Below, piece after piece: positions 36,012 through 45,187 of a stretch of DNA of 64,000 nt (its first letter is position 1; each line of letters starts with the position of its first letter). The stretch spans positions 1,674,001-1,738,000 of the forward strand of contig NZ_CP073084.1 in NCBI RefSeq assembly GCF_018137985.1, in the 5' to 3' direction. Below the pieces are notes generated by a model. That model was not told the origin of the DNA. It worked only from the letters and a program-made list of their open reading frames with translations, and ran no database searches. Position numbers and translations under genes: made by a program. The stretch is from Streptococcus oriscaviae (lineage in GTDB: Bacteria > Bacillota > Bacilli > Lactobacillales > Streptococcaceae).

Positions 36012-37637
36012 TTATTGAACCAAAATGGCTAGACTTTGGTATGGTTGGAGTTTGACTTTCTTAGCCAATTTGGTTGTTGGGTAATTGCTGATGAGAACTT
36101 GGCCACGGGCGTACTCATCTGATAATTCTAGCACGACTTCCTCAGCGAAAAAATTGTTGAGGACAAGGAGTTTTTCATCGGCAAGCACACGTTCAAAGGC
36201 GTAAACCTTATCGTGGTCTTTATAGGCTGCCTTGTAGTCGCCTTCTGCGATGATTGGCAGCTCCTTGCGAAGTCTGATCAAGTCTTGGTAAAAGCGGAAA
36301 ATTGGACCAGTCTTTTCATTTTCAACGTTGATGGTTGTGTAGGACTTGCCGGGTTTAAGCCACGGTTTTCCACTGGTAAAACCGGCATTTAGACTAGCAT
36401 CCCATTGCATGGGTGTTCGGGAATTATCACGGGATTTGGCCTGAATAATCTTGAAGGCTTGCTCAGGAGAATGCCCTTGTTCCAGCAGCATCTGGTAGGC
36501 ATTGATAGACTCGACATCTACATAATCACTCATGCTGTCAAAGTCTGGGTCAATCATCCCGATTTCTTCACCCATGTAGATATAAGGCGTTCCACGAGAG
36601 AGATGGATAGAAGCGGCCAGCATAGTTGCTCCTTCTGTGCGGAAGTTTTTCACATCAACAAAGCGGTTGAGGGCGCGAGGCTGGTCGTGGTTGTTATAGA
36701 AGAGGGCGTTCCAGCCGTTTCCGACAGACATTTCTTCCCCCCAAGTGTGAAAGAGACGCTTGAGTTCCTCAAAGTCAAAGTCCATGAGCGTCCACTTTTG
36801 ACCGTCCTTGTAGTCCACCTTGAGATGGTGGAAGTTGAAGGCCATGGACAATTCTTCCCGTTCCGGAGCTGTATAGAGAATACAGTTTTCAATGGTTGTC
36901 GCAGACATCTCTCCCACAGTCATGAAGCCTGTTTCACTTCCAAAAGTGGCATTGTTCATCATACGAAGATAGTCATGGGTGATAGGACGGTCGGTATAGG
37001 CGGGCTTACCATCATTGACAGGACAGTCTTCTAACACCTCATCCTTGCCGATCAGGTTGATCACATCGAAGCGGAAGCCCTTGACACCCTTATCCTTCCA
37101 GAAATTGACGACTTTGAAGAGCTCTTTACGAACATGGGGATTGCGCCAATTGAGGTCTGCTTGAGTCACATCAAAGAGGTGAAGATAATATTTTCCAGTG
37201 TCACCAAAGGGAGCCCAAGCGTTTCCGCCGAACTTGGATACCCAGTCAGTCGGCTGATCCCGCAGGATAAAGAAGTCTTGGTAGTACTTGTCGCCAGCCA
37301 GAGCCTTCTGAAACCACTCATGCTCAGTGGAGCAGTGGTTGAGTACCATATCCAGCATGAAGTCAATTCCCAAATCTTGACCGACAGCCACCATTTCCTC
37401 AAAATCAGCCATGCTGCCAAAGTCTGGGTGGACAGCTGTATAGTCTGAAATATCGTAGCCATTATCCCGCTGAGGGCTCGGATAAAATGGATTGAGCCAT
37501 ATCATGTCAATCCCTAATTCCTTTAGATAGGGTAGTTTCTCGATAATCCCCCGCAGGTCGCCGACACCGGTACCTGTCGTGTCTTTATAAGACTTTGGAT
37601 AGATTTGATAGACAACCTTTCGTTTGTCGATTGTCAT
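36012..37637 (-). CDS. treA: Alpha,alpha-phosphotrehalase (trehalose-6-phosphate hydrolase)
   Basis: 541 residues of glycoside hydrolase family 13, splitting trehalose-6-phosphate to glucose and glucose-6-phosphate after PTS uptake. The (beta/alpha)8 motifs are readable: DMVLNH (region I), GFRFDVINLI with the nucleophile Asp (region II), VGEMS with the acid Glu (region III) and FYNNHDQPR (region IV). It starts 61 bp after treP, with a hairpin between them. Its promoter is presumably that of treP. Confidence 0.96.
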   Translation of the reverse strand: MTIDKRKVVYQIYPKSYKDTTGTGVGDLRGIIEKLPYLKELGIDMIWLNPFYPSPQRDNGYDISDYTAVHPDFGSMADFEEMVAVGQDLGIDFMLDMVLNHCSTEHEWFQKALAGDKYYQDFFILRDQPTDWVSKFGGNAWAPFGDTGKYYLHLFDVTQADLNWRNPHVRKELFKVVNFWKDKGVKGFRFDVINLIGKDEVLEDCPVNDGKPAYTDRPITHDYLRMMNNATFGSETGFMTVGEMSATTIENCILYTAPEREELSMAFNFHHLKVDYKDGQKWTLMDFDFEELKRLFHTWGEEMSVGNGWNALFYNNHDQPRALNRFVDVKNFRTEGATMLAASIHLSRGTPYIYMGEEIGMIDPDFDSMSDYVDVESINAYQMLLEQGHSPEQAFKIIQAKSRDNSRTPMQWDASLNAGFTSGKPWLKPGKSYTTINVENEKTGPIFRFYQDLIRLRKELPIIAEGDYKAAYKDHDKVYAFERVLADEKLLVLNNFFAEEVVLELSDEYARGQVLISNYPTTKLAKKVKLQPYQSLAILVQ

Positions 37638-37664
37638 GTTGGTCTCCTTTTCTAAGTGACGGGT

Positions 37665-37690
37665 AAAAAGCTGGGCTGCCCCAACTTTTT
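37665..37690 (-). terminator. Intra-operon hairpin between treP and treA
   Basis: An 11-bp stem (37665-37675 with 37680-37690, one wobble) followed by T on the minus strand. It may lower treA expression relative to treP. Confidence 0.65.
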
Positions 37691-37698
37691 AACACCTA

Positions 37699-39711
37699 TT
37701 ACAGTTTGCTTGCAGTAAGAATGGCTTGGCCACGTTCAACTTGGCGAGGAAGGTCACCCAGAACATCCGGCTGATAATCTGTTTGGTTGGTAACAATGAC
37801 AGGAGTTTCTGTCACAAGTCCCGCACCTTTGATGACATCAAGGTCAAAGCTAATCAACTTGTCGCCTGCCTGTACCTTATCACCTTGCGCAACATGGGCT
37901 TCAAAGCCATTGCCTTCAAGGCTGACAGTATCCATACCGATATGGATGAGAATCTCAACGCCTGCTTCTGATACAAGACCAACGGCGTGTTTGGTTGGGA
38001 AAAGTACAGACACAACGCCATCCACAGGAGCAACCAATTCGCCTTCAGATGGCTCTATAAGAACGCCTTGTCCCATAACTCCTGATGCAAATACAGGGTC
38101 AGTTGCTTCAGAAAGAGGTTTCGCCTGTCCAGTCAATGGGCTAATCAATTCTACGAGGGTTCCAGTAGAAACAGCAGCTTTTTCAGCCTCCGCAATAGCT
38201 TCTACTTGAGGAGCTTTGACAGTTTCATCTTCTGACTTGGTTAAGAAACCAGACTTGCGGAAGAAGATTGTCAAGATGAATGGTACGACAATAGCAACGG
38301 CCATAGCAATCAGGAAGGCCCCCCAGTATTGGGACTTAATAGCCAAGATACCTGGTAGACCACCGACACCAATCGAGTTGGCTTGGATACCGAATGTAGT
38401 AGACAGAAGGCCTGCGATACCAGAACCAATCAAACCAGCTACAAATGGATAAACATATTTGACGTTGACACCAAAGAGGGCTGGTTCAGTAACACCTAGA
38501 TAGGCAGAGATAGCAGCTGGAAGGGAGATTTGAGCTTCACGCTCGCTCTTGCGATTCATCCAATAGTAGGCCAAAACGGCAGAACCTTGTGCAATGTTTG
38601 AAAGAGCAATCATAGGCCAGAGACCAGTTCCGTGAAAATCAGCAATCAGTTGTGCGTCGATGGCGTTGGTCATGTGGTGAAGACCAGTGATAACGAATGG
38701 AGCGTAGAGGGCACCAAAGATGGCACCGAAGACAGCTTTCAATGGTCCAGTCAAGCCAGCCAAGACAATAGTAGAGAGGCCTTGACCTAACCACCAACCG
38801 AGAGGGCCAAGAACTGTGTGGGCCAAGATGAGGGCTGGTAGGAGGGATAGGAATGGCACAAAAATCATAGAAATCACTTCAGGGATACGTTTGCGCCAGA
38901 AGATTTCAAGGTAAGAAAGAGATAGACCGGCTAAGAGAGCAGGAATAACCTGAGCTTGGTAACCGATACGGTTAACAGTGAAGAACCCAAAGTTCCAAAC
39001 CCAGTCGCTAGCGATGACATCTGCTGGGGTGCTTGCCACGGCATAAGCGTTGAGAAGTTGTGGTGATACCAAACAGATACCCAGAACGATACCGAGGATT
39101 TGAGAGGTAGCCATTTTACGGGTTACAGACCAGGTGATACCAACCGGCAGGAAGTGGAAGATCGCTTCACCTGGTAGCCATAGGAAGTGGTTAACTCCGC
39201 TCCAGAAAGGTGACACTTGAACGATGGTGTTCCAGATAGGGTTTCCGTCAGCATCAAACAAGAGTTTGCCGTCTGCCATTGCTTGCCCCAACCAAGGCAT
39301 CCCAACACTTTCCAAGAGGTTGCGGAAACCAAGAATCAAACCACCTACGATAATAGCCGGCAGGATTGGTGTGAAGATTTCAGCCAACATGGTCATAACG
39401 CGTTGCAGAGGATTTTGGTTACTCTTGGCTGCAGCTTTAGCCGCTTCTTTTGACACCCCCTCAATACCAGATACAGCTGTGAAGTCATTGTAGAAGATTG
39501 GCACATCATTACCGATAATGACTTGGAACTGACCGGCATTGGTAAAGGTTCCTTTTACAGTAGAGATGGCTTCGATGGCTTTCACATCTGCCTTCTTCTC
39601 ATCAGCAAGTACGAAACGCATCCGAGTTGCACAGTGGCTAACAGCGGTGACGTTTTCCTTACCACCGACAGCATCAAGGAGCAACTTGGCTTCTTTTTCA
39701 AATTTACCCAT
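37699..39711 (-). CDS. treP: Trehalose-specific PTS enzyme IIBCA
   Basis: A ~670-residue membrane permease that takes up trehalose and phosphorylates it. Domains in order: IIB (about 1-85) with the phospho-Cys in VSHCATRMRF; IIC (about 105-465) with about ten membrane segments; and IIA (about 510-670) with the phospho-His in ILIHIGMDTV. The start is the ATG at 39711 (MGKFEKEAK); six upstream codons are left out because the family begins here and GGGAAA is at good spacing. The leader holds a hairpin at 39726-39744. Confidence 0.95.
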   Translation of the reverse strand: MGKFEKEAKLLLDAVGGKENVTAVSHCATRMRFVLADEKKADVKAIEAISTVKGTFTNAGQFQVIIGNDVPIFYNDFTAVSGIEGVSKEAAKAAAKSNQNPLQRVMTMLAEIFTPILPAIIVGGLILGFRNLLESVGMPWLGQAMADGKLLFDADGNPIWNTIVQVSPFWSGVNHFLWLPGEAIFHFLPVGITWSVTRKMATSQILGIVLGICLVSPQLLNAYAVASTPADVIASDWVWNFGFFTVNRIGYQAQVIPALLAGLSLSYLEIFWRKRIPEVISMIFVPFLSLLPALILAHTVLGPLGWWLGQGLSTIVLAGLTGPLKAVFGAIFGALYAPFVITGLHHMTNAIDAQLIADFHGTGLWPMIALSNIAQGSAVLAYYWMNRKSEREAQISLPAAISAYLGVTEPALFGVNVKYVYPFVAGLIGSGIAGLLSTTFGIQANSIGVGGLPGILAIKSQYWGAFLIAMAVAIVVPFILTIFFRKSGFLTKSEDETVKAPQVEAIAEAEKAAVSTGTLVELISPLTGQAKPLSEATDPVFASGVMGQGVLIEPSEGELVAPVDGVVSVLFPTKHAVGLVSEAGVEILIHIGMDTVSLEGNGFEAHVAQGDKVQAGDKLISFDLDVIKGAGLVTETPVIVTNQTDYQPDVLGDLPRQVERGQAILTASKL

Positions 39712-39725
39712 TATATTTCCCGTGA

Positions 39726-39744
39726 GCAATAGATAACCTATTGC
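39726..39744 (-). promoter_or_regulatory. Hairpin in the treP leader
   Basis: GCAATAG (39726-39732) and CTATTGC (39738-39744) around a 5-base loop, between the operator and the treP start. No T-run follows, so it is not a terminator; an mRNA stability or initiation role is possible. Confidence 0.45.
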
Positions 39745-39761
39745 CTCTCCTTTCTTTTATA

Positions 39762-39783
39762 AAAATTTGTACGGACAAATTTT
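39762..39783. promoter_or_regulatory. TreR operator
   Basis: A perfect 9-bp inverted repeat AAAATTTGT/ACAAATTTT with centre ACGG. It lies just downstream of the treP -10, over the expected transcript start. The core TTGTnnnnACAA resembles the B. subtilis TreR operator core. Confidence 0.78.
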
Positions 39784-39793
39784 AGATAAGCAT

Positions 39794-39822
39794 ATTGTAT
39801 CCGATTTCAAAAAAGAATGTAA
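39794..39822 (-). promoter_or_regulatory. treP-treA promoter
   Basis: On the minus strand TTACAT (39817-39822), a 17-bp spacer and TACAAT (39794-39799). Confidence 0.65.
39796..39809. promoter_or_regulatory. cre-like site in the treP promoter
   Basis: On the minus strand TGAAATCGGATACA matches the cre consensus TGWAANCGNTNWCA at 13 of 14 positions. It overlaps the treP -10, fitting carbon catabolite repression by CcpA. Confidence 0.5.
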
Positions 39823-39827
39823 GCCTT

Positions 39828-39858
39828 TTGACAAAAAAAGTTTAAAATTTGTTATAAT
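39828..39858 (+). promoter_or_regulatory. treR promoter with half-operator
   Basis: TTGACA (39828-39833), a 19-bp spacer and TATAAT (39853-39858) with a TGT extension. The spacer end 39844-39852 is AAAATTTGT, identical to one arm of the TreR operator, so TreR might also touch its own promoter. Confidence 0.6.
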
Positions 39859-39902
39859 AGTAGCAGTTGTATGATGAATACCAGACCAATTATGAGGAAA
39901 TG

Positions 39903-40616
39903 ATGAAAAAATACCAAGAAATTTTTAATGACATAAAAGAAAAAATTATCAATCAGACCTATCCTGCAGAAAGTTCCTTGCCAACTGAAAAAGAGCTGCA
40001 AACTCTTTACGGTGTCAGCCGGGACACGATTCGAAAGGCTCTCTCCCTCCTGACCGAACGTGGCTTGATTCAAAAGGTGCAAGGGAGAGGCTCGCTGGTT
40101 CTCAAGCAAGAAGTCCTCAACTTTCCGGTATCGGGCTTGACCTCTTATCAAGAATTAGCTCAAAGCCTTCATATCAATAGCCAGACAGAAGTGGTTAGCC
40201 TAGAATTGCTAACAGTTAATAGCAATCTGGCCCAACTGACAGGCTTTGAAGTGTTTAGCAAGGTCTGGAAGGTTGTCCGTACAAGGTCGATTGATGGAAA
40301 GGTTTCTGTCCTCGACACCGACTATCTGGCACAGGAATTGATTCCTGTACTGACAGAGGAAATTGCTAGTCAGTCCATCTATGCCTACCTAGAAGGGGAG
40401 CTGGGATTGGACATTGCCTATGCACAGAAAGAGATTACGGTGGAGCCAACCAGTCCGGAAGAGCAAAAGCTGATGCATACCCAAGATGAGTTTCTGGTCT
40501 TAATTCGTTCCCGCGTCTATCTGGGGGATACCCGTCAATTTCAGTACACAGAAAGCAAGCACAAGATTGACAAATTCCGCTTTGTTGACTTTGCCCGCCG
40601 CAAACACTCTCTTTAG
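39903..40616 (+). CDS. treR: GntR-family trehalose operon repressor TreR
   Basis: A 237-residue GntR/HutC-type regulator. The winged-helix domain (about 1-70, LPTEKELQTLYGVSRDTIRKAL) precedes a UTRA effector domain (about 90-235). Relatives bind trehalose-6-phosphate and release DNA. ATGs at 39900 and 39903 both follow GAGG; the second has the better spacing. A longer frame from 39867 would start on top of the transcript start. It is divergent from treP-treA, with a perfect operator between. Confidence 0.93.
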   Translation: MKKYQEIFNDIKEKIINQTYPAESSLPTEKELQTLYGVSRDTIRKALSLLTERGLIQKVQGRGSLVLKQEVLNFPVSGLTSYQELAQSLHINSQTEVVSLELLTVNSNLAQLTGFEVFSKVWKVVRTRSIDGKVSVLDTDYLAQELIPVLTEEIASQSIYAYLEGELGLDIAYAQKEITVEPTSPEEQKLMHTQDEFLVLIRSRVYLGDTRQFQYTESKHKIDKFRFVDFARRKHSL

Positions 40617-40678
40617 GCCTTTTCTTGGCAATAGCCAAAAATCCTATTTTAAGGTATAATGGAAAATGAGGTATTTTT

Positions 40679-40984
40679 ATGGCAAATTTAAATCGATACA
40701 AATTTACATTTGGTAGTAAGCAGTTGACCCTGACAACTGAGCATGACAACCTTTTTATGGAAGAAATTGAGCGCATCGCGCAAGAGAAATACAAGGCGCT
40801 GAGAGAGAAAATGCCGACAGCAGATCAGGAAACCTTGGCCCTCTTGCTTGCCATCAATGCTTTTTCTGTGCAGCTGACCCGTGAGATGGCTTTTGAGAAG
40901 ACTGAAGCGGAACTGGCTTCAATGAAAGAGAAGGTTTTGAAAAAAAATGTGACCTTGATTGACCTGGACGAACTAGAGGACTAA
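40679..40984 (+). CDS. zapA: Cell division protein ZapA
   Basis: 101 residues with the ZapA N-terminal beta domain (NRYKFTFGSKQLTLTTEHD) and a C-terminal coiled coil (about 60-98). ZapA cross-links FtsZ filaments at the division site. The gene order zapA-cvpA-mutS2 is conserved in Firmicutes and supports the call. TATAAT at 40655-40660 is the likely -10. Confidence 0.88.
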   Translation: MANLNRYKFTFGSKQLTLTTEHDNLFMEEIERIAQEKYKALREKMPTADQETLALLLAINAFSVQLTREMAFEKTEAELASMKEKVLKKNVTLIDLDELED

Positions 40985-40987
40985 GCT

Positions 40988-41536
40988 ATGATTTCACTTG
41001 TCTTATTGATTATTTTAGCTTGGAGTTTCTACATCGGGTACAGTCGCGGACTGATTCTGCAAGCCTATTACACCTTTTCAAGCCTGTTGGCTTTGATTAT
41101 TGCGACAGGCTCTTATAAAAAATTGGCGGATTTGCTTTATCTTTGGGTGCCGTTTGCCAATGCGACCGAAGGTGCCAGCACCTATTATTTTGAACAAGAA
41201 TACCTGTTTGACTTGGATAAGGTCTTTTATGCTGGCTTGGCTTTTCTTGTGGTCTACACGGCAGTATATGTCCTCATGCGCATCATCGGGATTTTTATGC
41301 ACCTGTTGGACAACTTCAGTCCAGATAATTTGCAGATGAACCTGCTCAGTGGCGGACTTTCTGTTGTGGTCACCTTGATTTCCTTACAGATTGGGCTGAC
41401 CATCCTCAGCACCATCCCAGTAGCCGCTGTTCAGGATGCGCTTCACAATAGTTTCTTGGCCAATGCCATTATCCAGTACACCCCTATTACCAGCAGTTTT
41501 TTCAAGCAACTGTGGCTGAGCAATATCACAGGCTAG
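40988..41536 (+). CDS. cvpA: CvpA-family membrane protein
   Basis: 182 residues with four hydrophobic helices and the family N-terminus LVLLIILAWSFYIGYSRGLILQ. The family is named after the E. coli colicin V production gene; its molecular role is unclear. It begins 3 bp after zapA and belongs to the zapA-cvpA-mutS2 cluster. Confidence 0.85.
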   Translation: MISLVLLIILAWSFYIGYSRGLILQAYYTFSSLLALIIATGSYKKLADLLYLWVPFANATEGASTYYFEQEYLFDLDKVFYAGLAFLVVYTAVYVLMRIIGIFMHLLDNFSPDNLQMNLLSGGLSVVVTLISLQIGLTILSTIPVAAVQDALHNSFLANAIIQYTPITSSFFKQLWLSNITG

Positions 41537-41560
41537 GGGTACCTTTACATACTAGACACA

Positions 41561-41597
41561 AAAAAGGTAGTGAAGGCCACTTCACTTCCTCTTTTTA
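41561..41597 (+). terminator. Hairpin between cvpA and mutS2
   Basis: A 7-bp stem (41569-41575 with 41580-41586) inside a longer A-rich/T-rich stem, followed by CTTTTT. It may be a terminator or attenuator; mutS2 starts 13 bp later. Confidence 0.7.
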
Positions 41598-41609
41598 TAA
41601 GGAAAGACG

Positions 41610-43943
41610 ATGAATAAAAAGATACTAGAAACCTTGGAATTTCACAAGGTGAAAGCACTTGTAGAACCTTATCTGGTCACCGAGCAAGGGCAAGCAGAGC
41701 TGCAGGAACTGATGCCTATGACAGAAAGTAGCCGCATCCAGCAAGCCTTTGACGAGTTGAGCGATATGGGGCAGATTTTTGTCGAGCGACCGCATTTTGC
41801 ACTGGGAGCGACCAGTGAAATTGGCCCTGCTATGCGGCGTTTGGAGCTGGATACTGACCTCAACATACCAGAGCTGTTAGCAGTAAAAAAAGTCTTGGCT
41901 GTTTCCAAAGAGCTTGTGGACTTTTATAGCAATTTAGAAAATGTAGACCTGGTTCAACTCCCCCAGCTGTTTGAAAAAATTGAACTTTTCCCAAGTGTGC
42001 AAGGAGCCTTACAAGCAATCAACGAAGCTGGCTTTGTTGAGGATTTTGCTTCGGAAAACTTGAGCAAGATTCGCCGCCGGATTCGTGAGTCAGAAGATCA
42101 GGTTCGTCAGGTGCTGCAAGACTTGCTCAAGACCAAGGGGGATATGCTGTCTGATACGGTCTTGGCTAGTCGAAACGGTCGCAATGTATTGCCGGTCAAG
42201 AATACCTACTGCAATCGGATCGCCGGAGTTGTTCATGATATTTCAGCCTCAGGCTCAACCGTCTATATCGAACCAAGGGCAGTAGTGGCCATCAACGAGG
42301 ACATTTCCAATAGTCGGGCAGAAGAACGGCATGAAATAAGCCGTATTCTGCAAGACCTGTCCGACCACCTCCGCCCTCACAGTGGGATCATCCGCAATAA
42401 TGCCTGGATTATCGGGCATCTTGACTTCGTACGGGCCAAGCACCTCTTTGCGCGTGATCAACAGGCGGTGGTTCCCCAGCTATCAGACAGTCAAGACATT
42501 GCACTTCTCAATGTGCGCCATCCCTTGCTGACACAGGCTGTGCCAAACGACCTTTATTTTGGCAGAGCATTGCAGGCAATTGTGATTACAGGTCCCAACA
42601 CGGGTGGGAAGACCATCATGCTCAAAACCTTGGGCTTGATACACCTCATGGCCCAATCCGGCCTGCCCATTCTAGCGGACAAGGGCAGTCGAGTAGCTGT
42701 TTTTAGGGAAATTTTTGCGGACATCGGAGATGAACAGTCTATCGAGCAAAGTTTATCAACCTTCTCCAGTCACATGACTCATACAGTGGCTATTTTGGAG
42801 CAGGCCGATCAGGATTCCCTCATTCTGTTTGATGAATTGGGAGCAGGAACTGACCCTCAAGAGGGAGCCTCTCTTGCTATGGCGATTTTGGATGAGCTGC
42901 GGTTACGGGGAATCAAGACCATGGCGACAACCCATTATCCAGAACTCAAAGCCTATGGGATTGAGATGGCAGGTGTCGAAAATGCCAGCATGGAATTTGA
43001 CAGCAACACCTTGCGTCCGACCTACAAATTCATGCAGGGAGTTCCGGGCCGTTCCAATGCTTTTGAAATTGCTCGCAGACTGGGCTTGGCAGACAAGGTT
43101 ATTCAGTCCGCCCAAAACTGGACAGATACCGACAGCGATGTCAATCGGATTATTGAAAAACTGGAACACCAAACGGTGGAAAGCCGGAGGCGTTTAGACC
43201 ATATCCGAGAGGTGGAACAAGAAAATCTCAAGATGAATCGCGTCCTGCGCAAACTGTATGATGAGTTGAATCGGGAGCGGGAAAATGAATTAAACAAGGC
43301 GCGGCTGGAAGCGCAGGAAATCGTGGATGTGGCTCTCGCTGAAAGTAAAAGTATCCTCAAAAATCTCCATGAACAAGCCAGCCTCAAACCTCATCAGATT
43401 ATTGAAGCCAAGGCAGCACTGAAAAAACTCGCTCCGCAAGTGGTGGATTTATCCAAAAACAAGGTTCTGAAAAAGGTCAAGGAGGAAAGAGCAGCCAAGG
43501 TTGGTGATGATATTGTGGTCACAGCCTATGGACAAAGGGGAACGCTCACCAACCAACTCAAGGATGGCCGTTGGGAAGCTCAGGTCGGCTTGATTAAGAT
43601 GACCCTCAAACCCGATGAATTCAACCTTGTCAAAGCTGAAAAGGATAACCAGCCCAAACAGCGTCAGGTTCATACTGTTAAGCGGGCCAATGTCAAAGGC
43701 CCTAAGGCAAGATTGGATCTGCGTGGCAAACGCTACGAGGAGGCCATGTTGGAGCTGGATGAATTTATCGACCAAGCCCTTCTCAACAACCTTTCTCAAG
43801 TGGACATCATCCACGGTATCGGTACCGGTGTCATCCGCGAAGCTGTGACCAAATACCTGCGCCGCAACCGCAACGTCAAGGAATTTGGCTACGCCCCACA
43901 AAATGCTGGCGGCTCCGGCTGTACGATTGTGACGTTTAAATAG
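41610..43943 (+). CDS. mutS2: MutS2-family ATPase/endonuclease
   Basis: 777 residues, usual length. The MutS core and lever region (about 1-320) precede the ATPase with Walker [15 protein letters not shown] (about 327-340) and Walker [15 protein letters not shown] long coiled coil (about 515-600) and a KOW-like segment lead to the C-terminal Smr nuclease domain ([26 protein letters not shown]). It lacks the MutS mismatch-recognition domain. Roles in relatives are suppression of recombination and rescue of collided ribosomes. Confidence 0.97.
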   Translation: MNKKILETLEFHKVKALVEPYLVTEQGQAELQELMPMTESSRIQQAFDELSDMGQIFVERPHFALGATSEIGPAMRRLELDTDLNIPELLAVKKVLAVSKELVDFYSNLENVDLVQLPQLFEKIELFPSVQGALQAINEAGFVEDFASENLSKIRRRIRESEDQVRQVLQDLLKTKGDMLSDTVLASRNGRNVLPVKNTYCNRIAGVVHDISASGSTVYIEPRAVVAINEDISNSRAEERHEISRILQDLSDHLRPHSGIIRNNAWIIGHLDFVRAKHLFARDQQAVVPQLSDSQDIALLNVRHPLLTQAVPNDLYFGRALQAIVITGPNTGGKTIMLKTLGLIHLMAQSGLPILADKGSRVAVFREIFADIGDEQSIEQSLSTFSSHMTHTVAILEQADQDSLILFDELGAGTDPQEGASLAMAILDELRLRGIKTMATTHYPELKAYGIEMAGVENASMEFDSNTLRPTYKFMQGVPGRSNAFEIARRLGLADKVIQSAQNWTDTDSDVNRIIEKLEHQTVESRRRLDHIREVEQENLKMNRVLRKLYDELNRERENELNKARLEAQEIVDVALAESKSILKNLHEQASLKPHQIIEAKAALKKLAPQVVDLSKNKVLKKVKEERAAKVGDDIVVTAYGQRGTLTNQLKDGRWEAQVGLIKMTLKPDEFNLVKAEKDNQPKQRQVHTVKRANVKGPKARLDLRGKRYEEAMLELDEFIDQALLNNLSQVDIIHGIGTGVIREAVTKYLRRNRNVKEFGYAPQNAGGSGCTIVTFK

Positions 43944-43967
43944 AAAATCGATTGACAAGGAGTCCCC

Positions 43968-44618
43968 ATGATTATTAGAAAATACCAAGTTGGCGACGAA
44001 AAAGGCTGGGTCTACTGTAAGGCACTCAGTTACCTCTTTTCACCTTTTTTTGACGATAGGGAAACAGAAAAGCCAGCTCTTTTGGCAGACGTTTACGACT
44101 ATCGGGTAGAGTGGGTGGCTGAGCAGGATGGTGAGATTGTTGGCTTGCTGGACATTGATATTTATAATCAAGAAAACAGTCAGGCCTACCTTTATGCTCC
44201 CTCTAAGCGTACAGCCTACTTTACTAATTTGGCGGTTCATCCTGACTTTCAAGGGCAAGGGCTTGCCCAGGCTCTCTATGAAAAAGCAGAGCAGGAATTA
44301 AGAGAGCAAGGGGTAGAAAAGTTAGCTATCTTTACTAGAGAAGGAGCTGTGACCAATCACCTCTATCAAAAATGGGGTGGGCAGCTAGTCTGCTCAGACT
44401 ATTTGGTTGTAGGAGTGCCCAAGGATACTCCTTATGTCCGTTTTGGAATCGACCTAGACAAGGGACAATTAGCCTTTTCTGACGAATCAGGCAGGAATCT
44501 TCCCTACTATCTCAGAGAGGGTGTCTATGTAGTCAGTGAAAAATCAAGCTTGGAACTTTTTGACATAGAATCTGTTTACCAAGAATTGACCTATGTGGTG
44601 GATTTTACTGCAATATAG
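43968..44618 (+). CDS. GNAT-family N-acetyltransferase
   Basis: 216 residues. The acetyl-CoA loop is VHPDFQGQGLAQALYEKA (about 86-103), followed by NHLYQKWGGQ, where GNATs place their final helix. The region after about residue 150 is longer than a minimal GNAT and is not recognised. An AAGGAG ribosome site precedes the ATG. Substrate unknown. Confidence 0.85.
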   Translation: MIIRKYQVGDEKGWVYCKALSYLFSPFFDDRETEKPALLADVYDYRVEWVAEQDGEIVGLLDIDIYNQENSQAYLYAPSKRTAYFTNLAVHPDFQGQGLAQALYEKAEQELREQGVEKLAIFTREGAVTNHLYQKWGGQLVCSDYLVVGVPKDTPYVRFGIDLDKGQLAFSDESGRNLPYYLREGVYVVSEKSSLELFDIESVYQELTYVVDFTAI

Positions 44619-44798
44619 CTTAAAACAAAAGGAAAAAGAGAATGCATCCCATTCTGCGAAGTTGTTTTGCAGGAGTGGCTTGTCTGTTTCTCCGATATTT
44701 TCTAAGAATAGCTCTCCCAATGCCACCCCGTAGCAAATATTAGATAATTCTCTTGCTTTGGTGTAGAATAAGAGTACGAAAACAAAAGGAGAAAGAAA

Positions 44799-45113
44799 AT
44801 GGTTCAAGTTATTACTGATGCACACTTTGAAGCTGAAACACAAGAAGGCGTTGTTCTGGTGGACTTCTGGGCACCTTGGTGTGGCCCTTGTCGCATGCAG
44901 GCTCCAATCCTTGAGCAGCTTGCTGAAGAAGTGGATGAAGATACCTTGCGTATCTACAAGATGAACGTGGATGAAAATCCAGAAACTGCTCGCCAGTTTG
45001 GCATCATGTCTATTCCGACCCTTCTTTTTAAGAAGGATGGTCAAGTGGTCAAACAGGTAGCCGGTGTTCATACCAAAGCACAAATTCAGGCTATCTTAGC
45101 TGAAATTGGCTAA
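44799..45113 (+). CDS. trxA: Thioredoxin
   Basis: A 104-residue cytosolic disulfide reductant. The active site is WCGPC (Cys28, Cys31) in VDFWAPWCGPCR, and the cis-Pro follows in SIPTLLF. A TAGAAT -10 lies at 44764-44769. The gap of 180 bp before it shows no gene. It is followed by a terminator and then msrAB, which uses thioredoxin as electron donor in many bacteria. Confidence 0.97.
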   Translation: MVQVITDAHFEAETQEGVVLVDFWAPWCGPCRMQAPILEQLAEEVDEDTLRIYKMNVDENPETARQFGIMSIPTLLFKKDGQVVKQVAGVHTKAQIQAILAEIG

Positions 45114-45139
45114 CATCCAAGTATTGAATAGAAAAGATG

Positions 45140-45164
45140 AACTCAGGCAGGTCCTGAGTTTTTT
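45140..45164 (+). terminator. trxA terminator
   Basis: A perfect 8-bp stem (45140-45147 with 45153-45160) and a T-run. Confidence 0.88.
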
Positions 45165-45187
45165 GCACAGAAAGGACAGACAATAAT

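Noticed and set aside
43449..43988. 179-codon minus-strand frame across the 3' end of mutS2
   Set aside because: Shadow of the Smr domain; no start signals.
44544..45083. 179-codon minus-strand frame across trxA
   Set aside because: It is the shadow of the trxA coding strand, and trxA is unmistakable.
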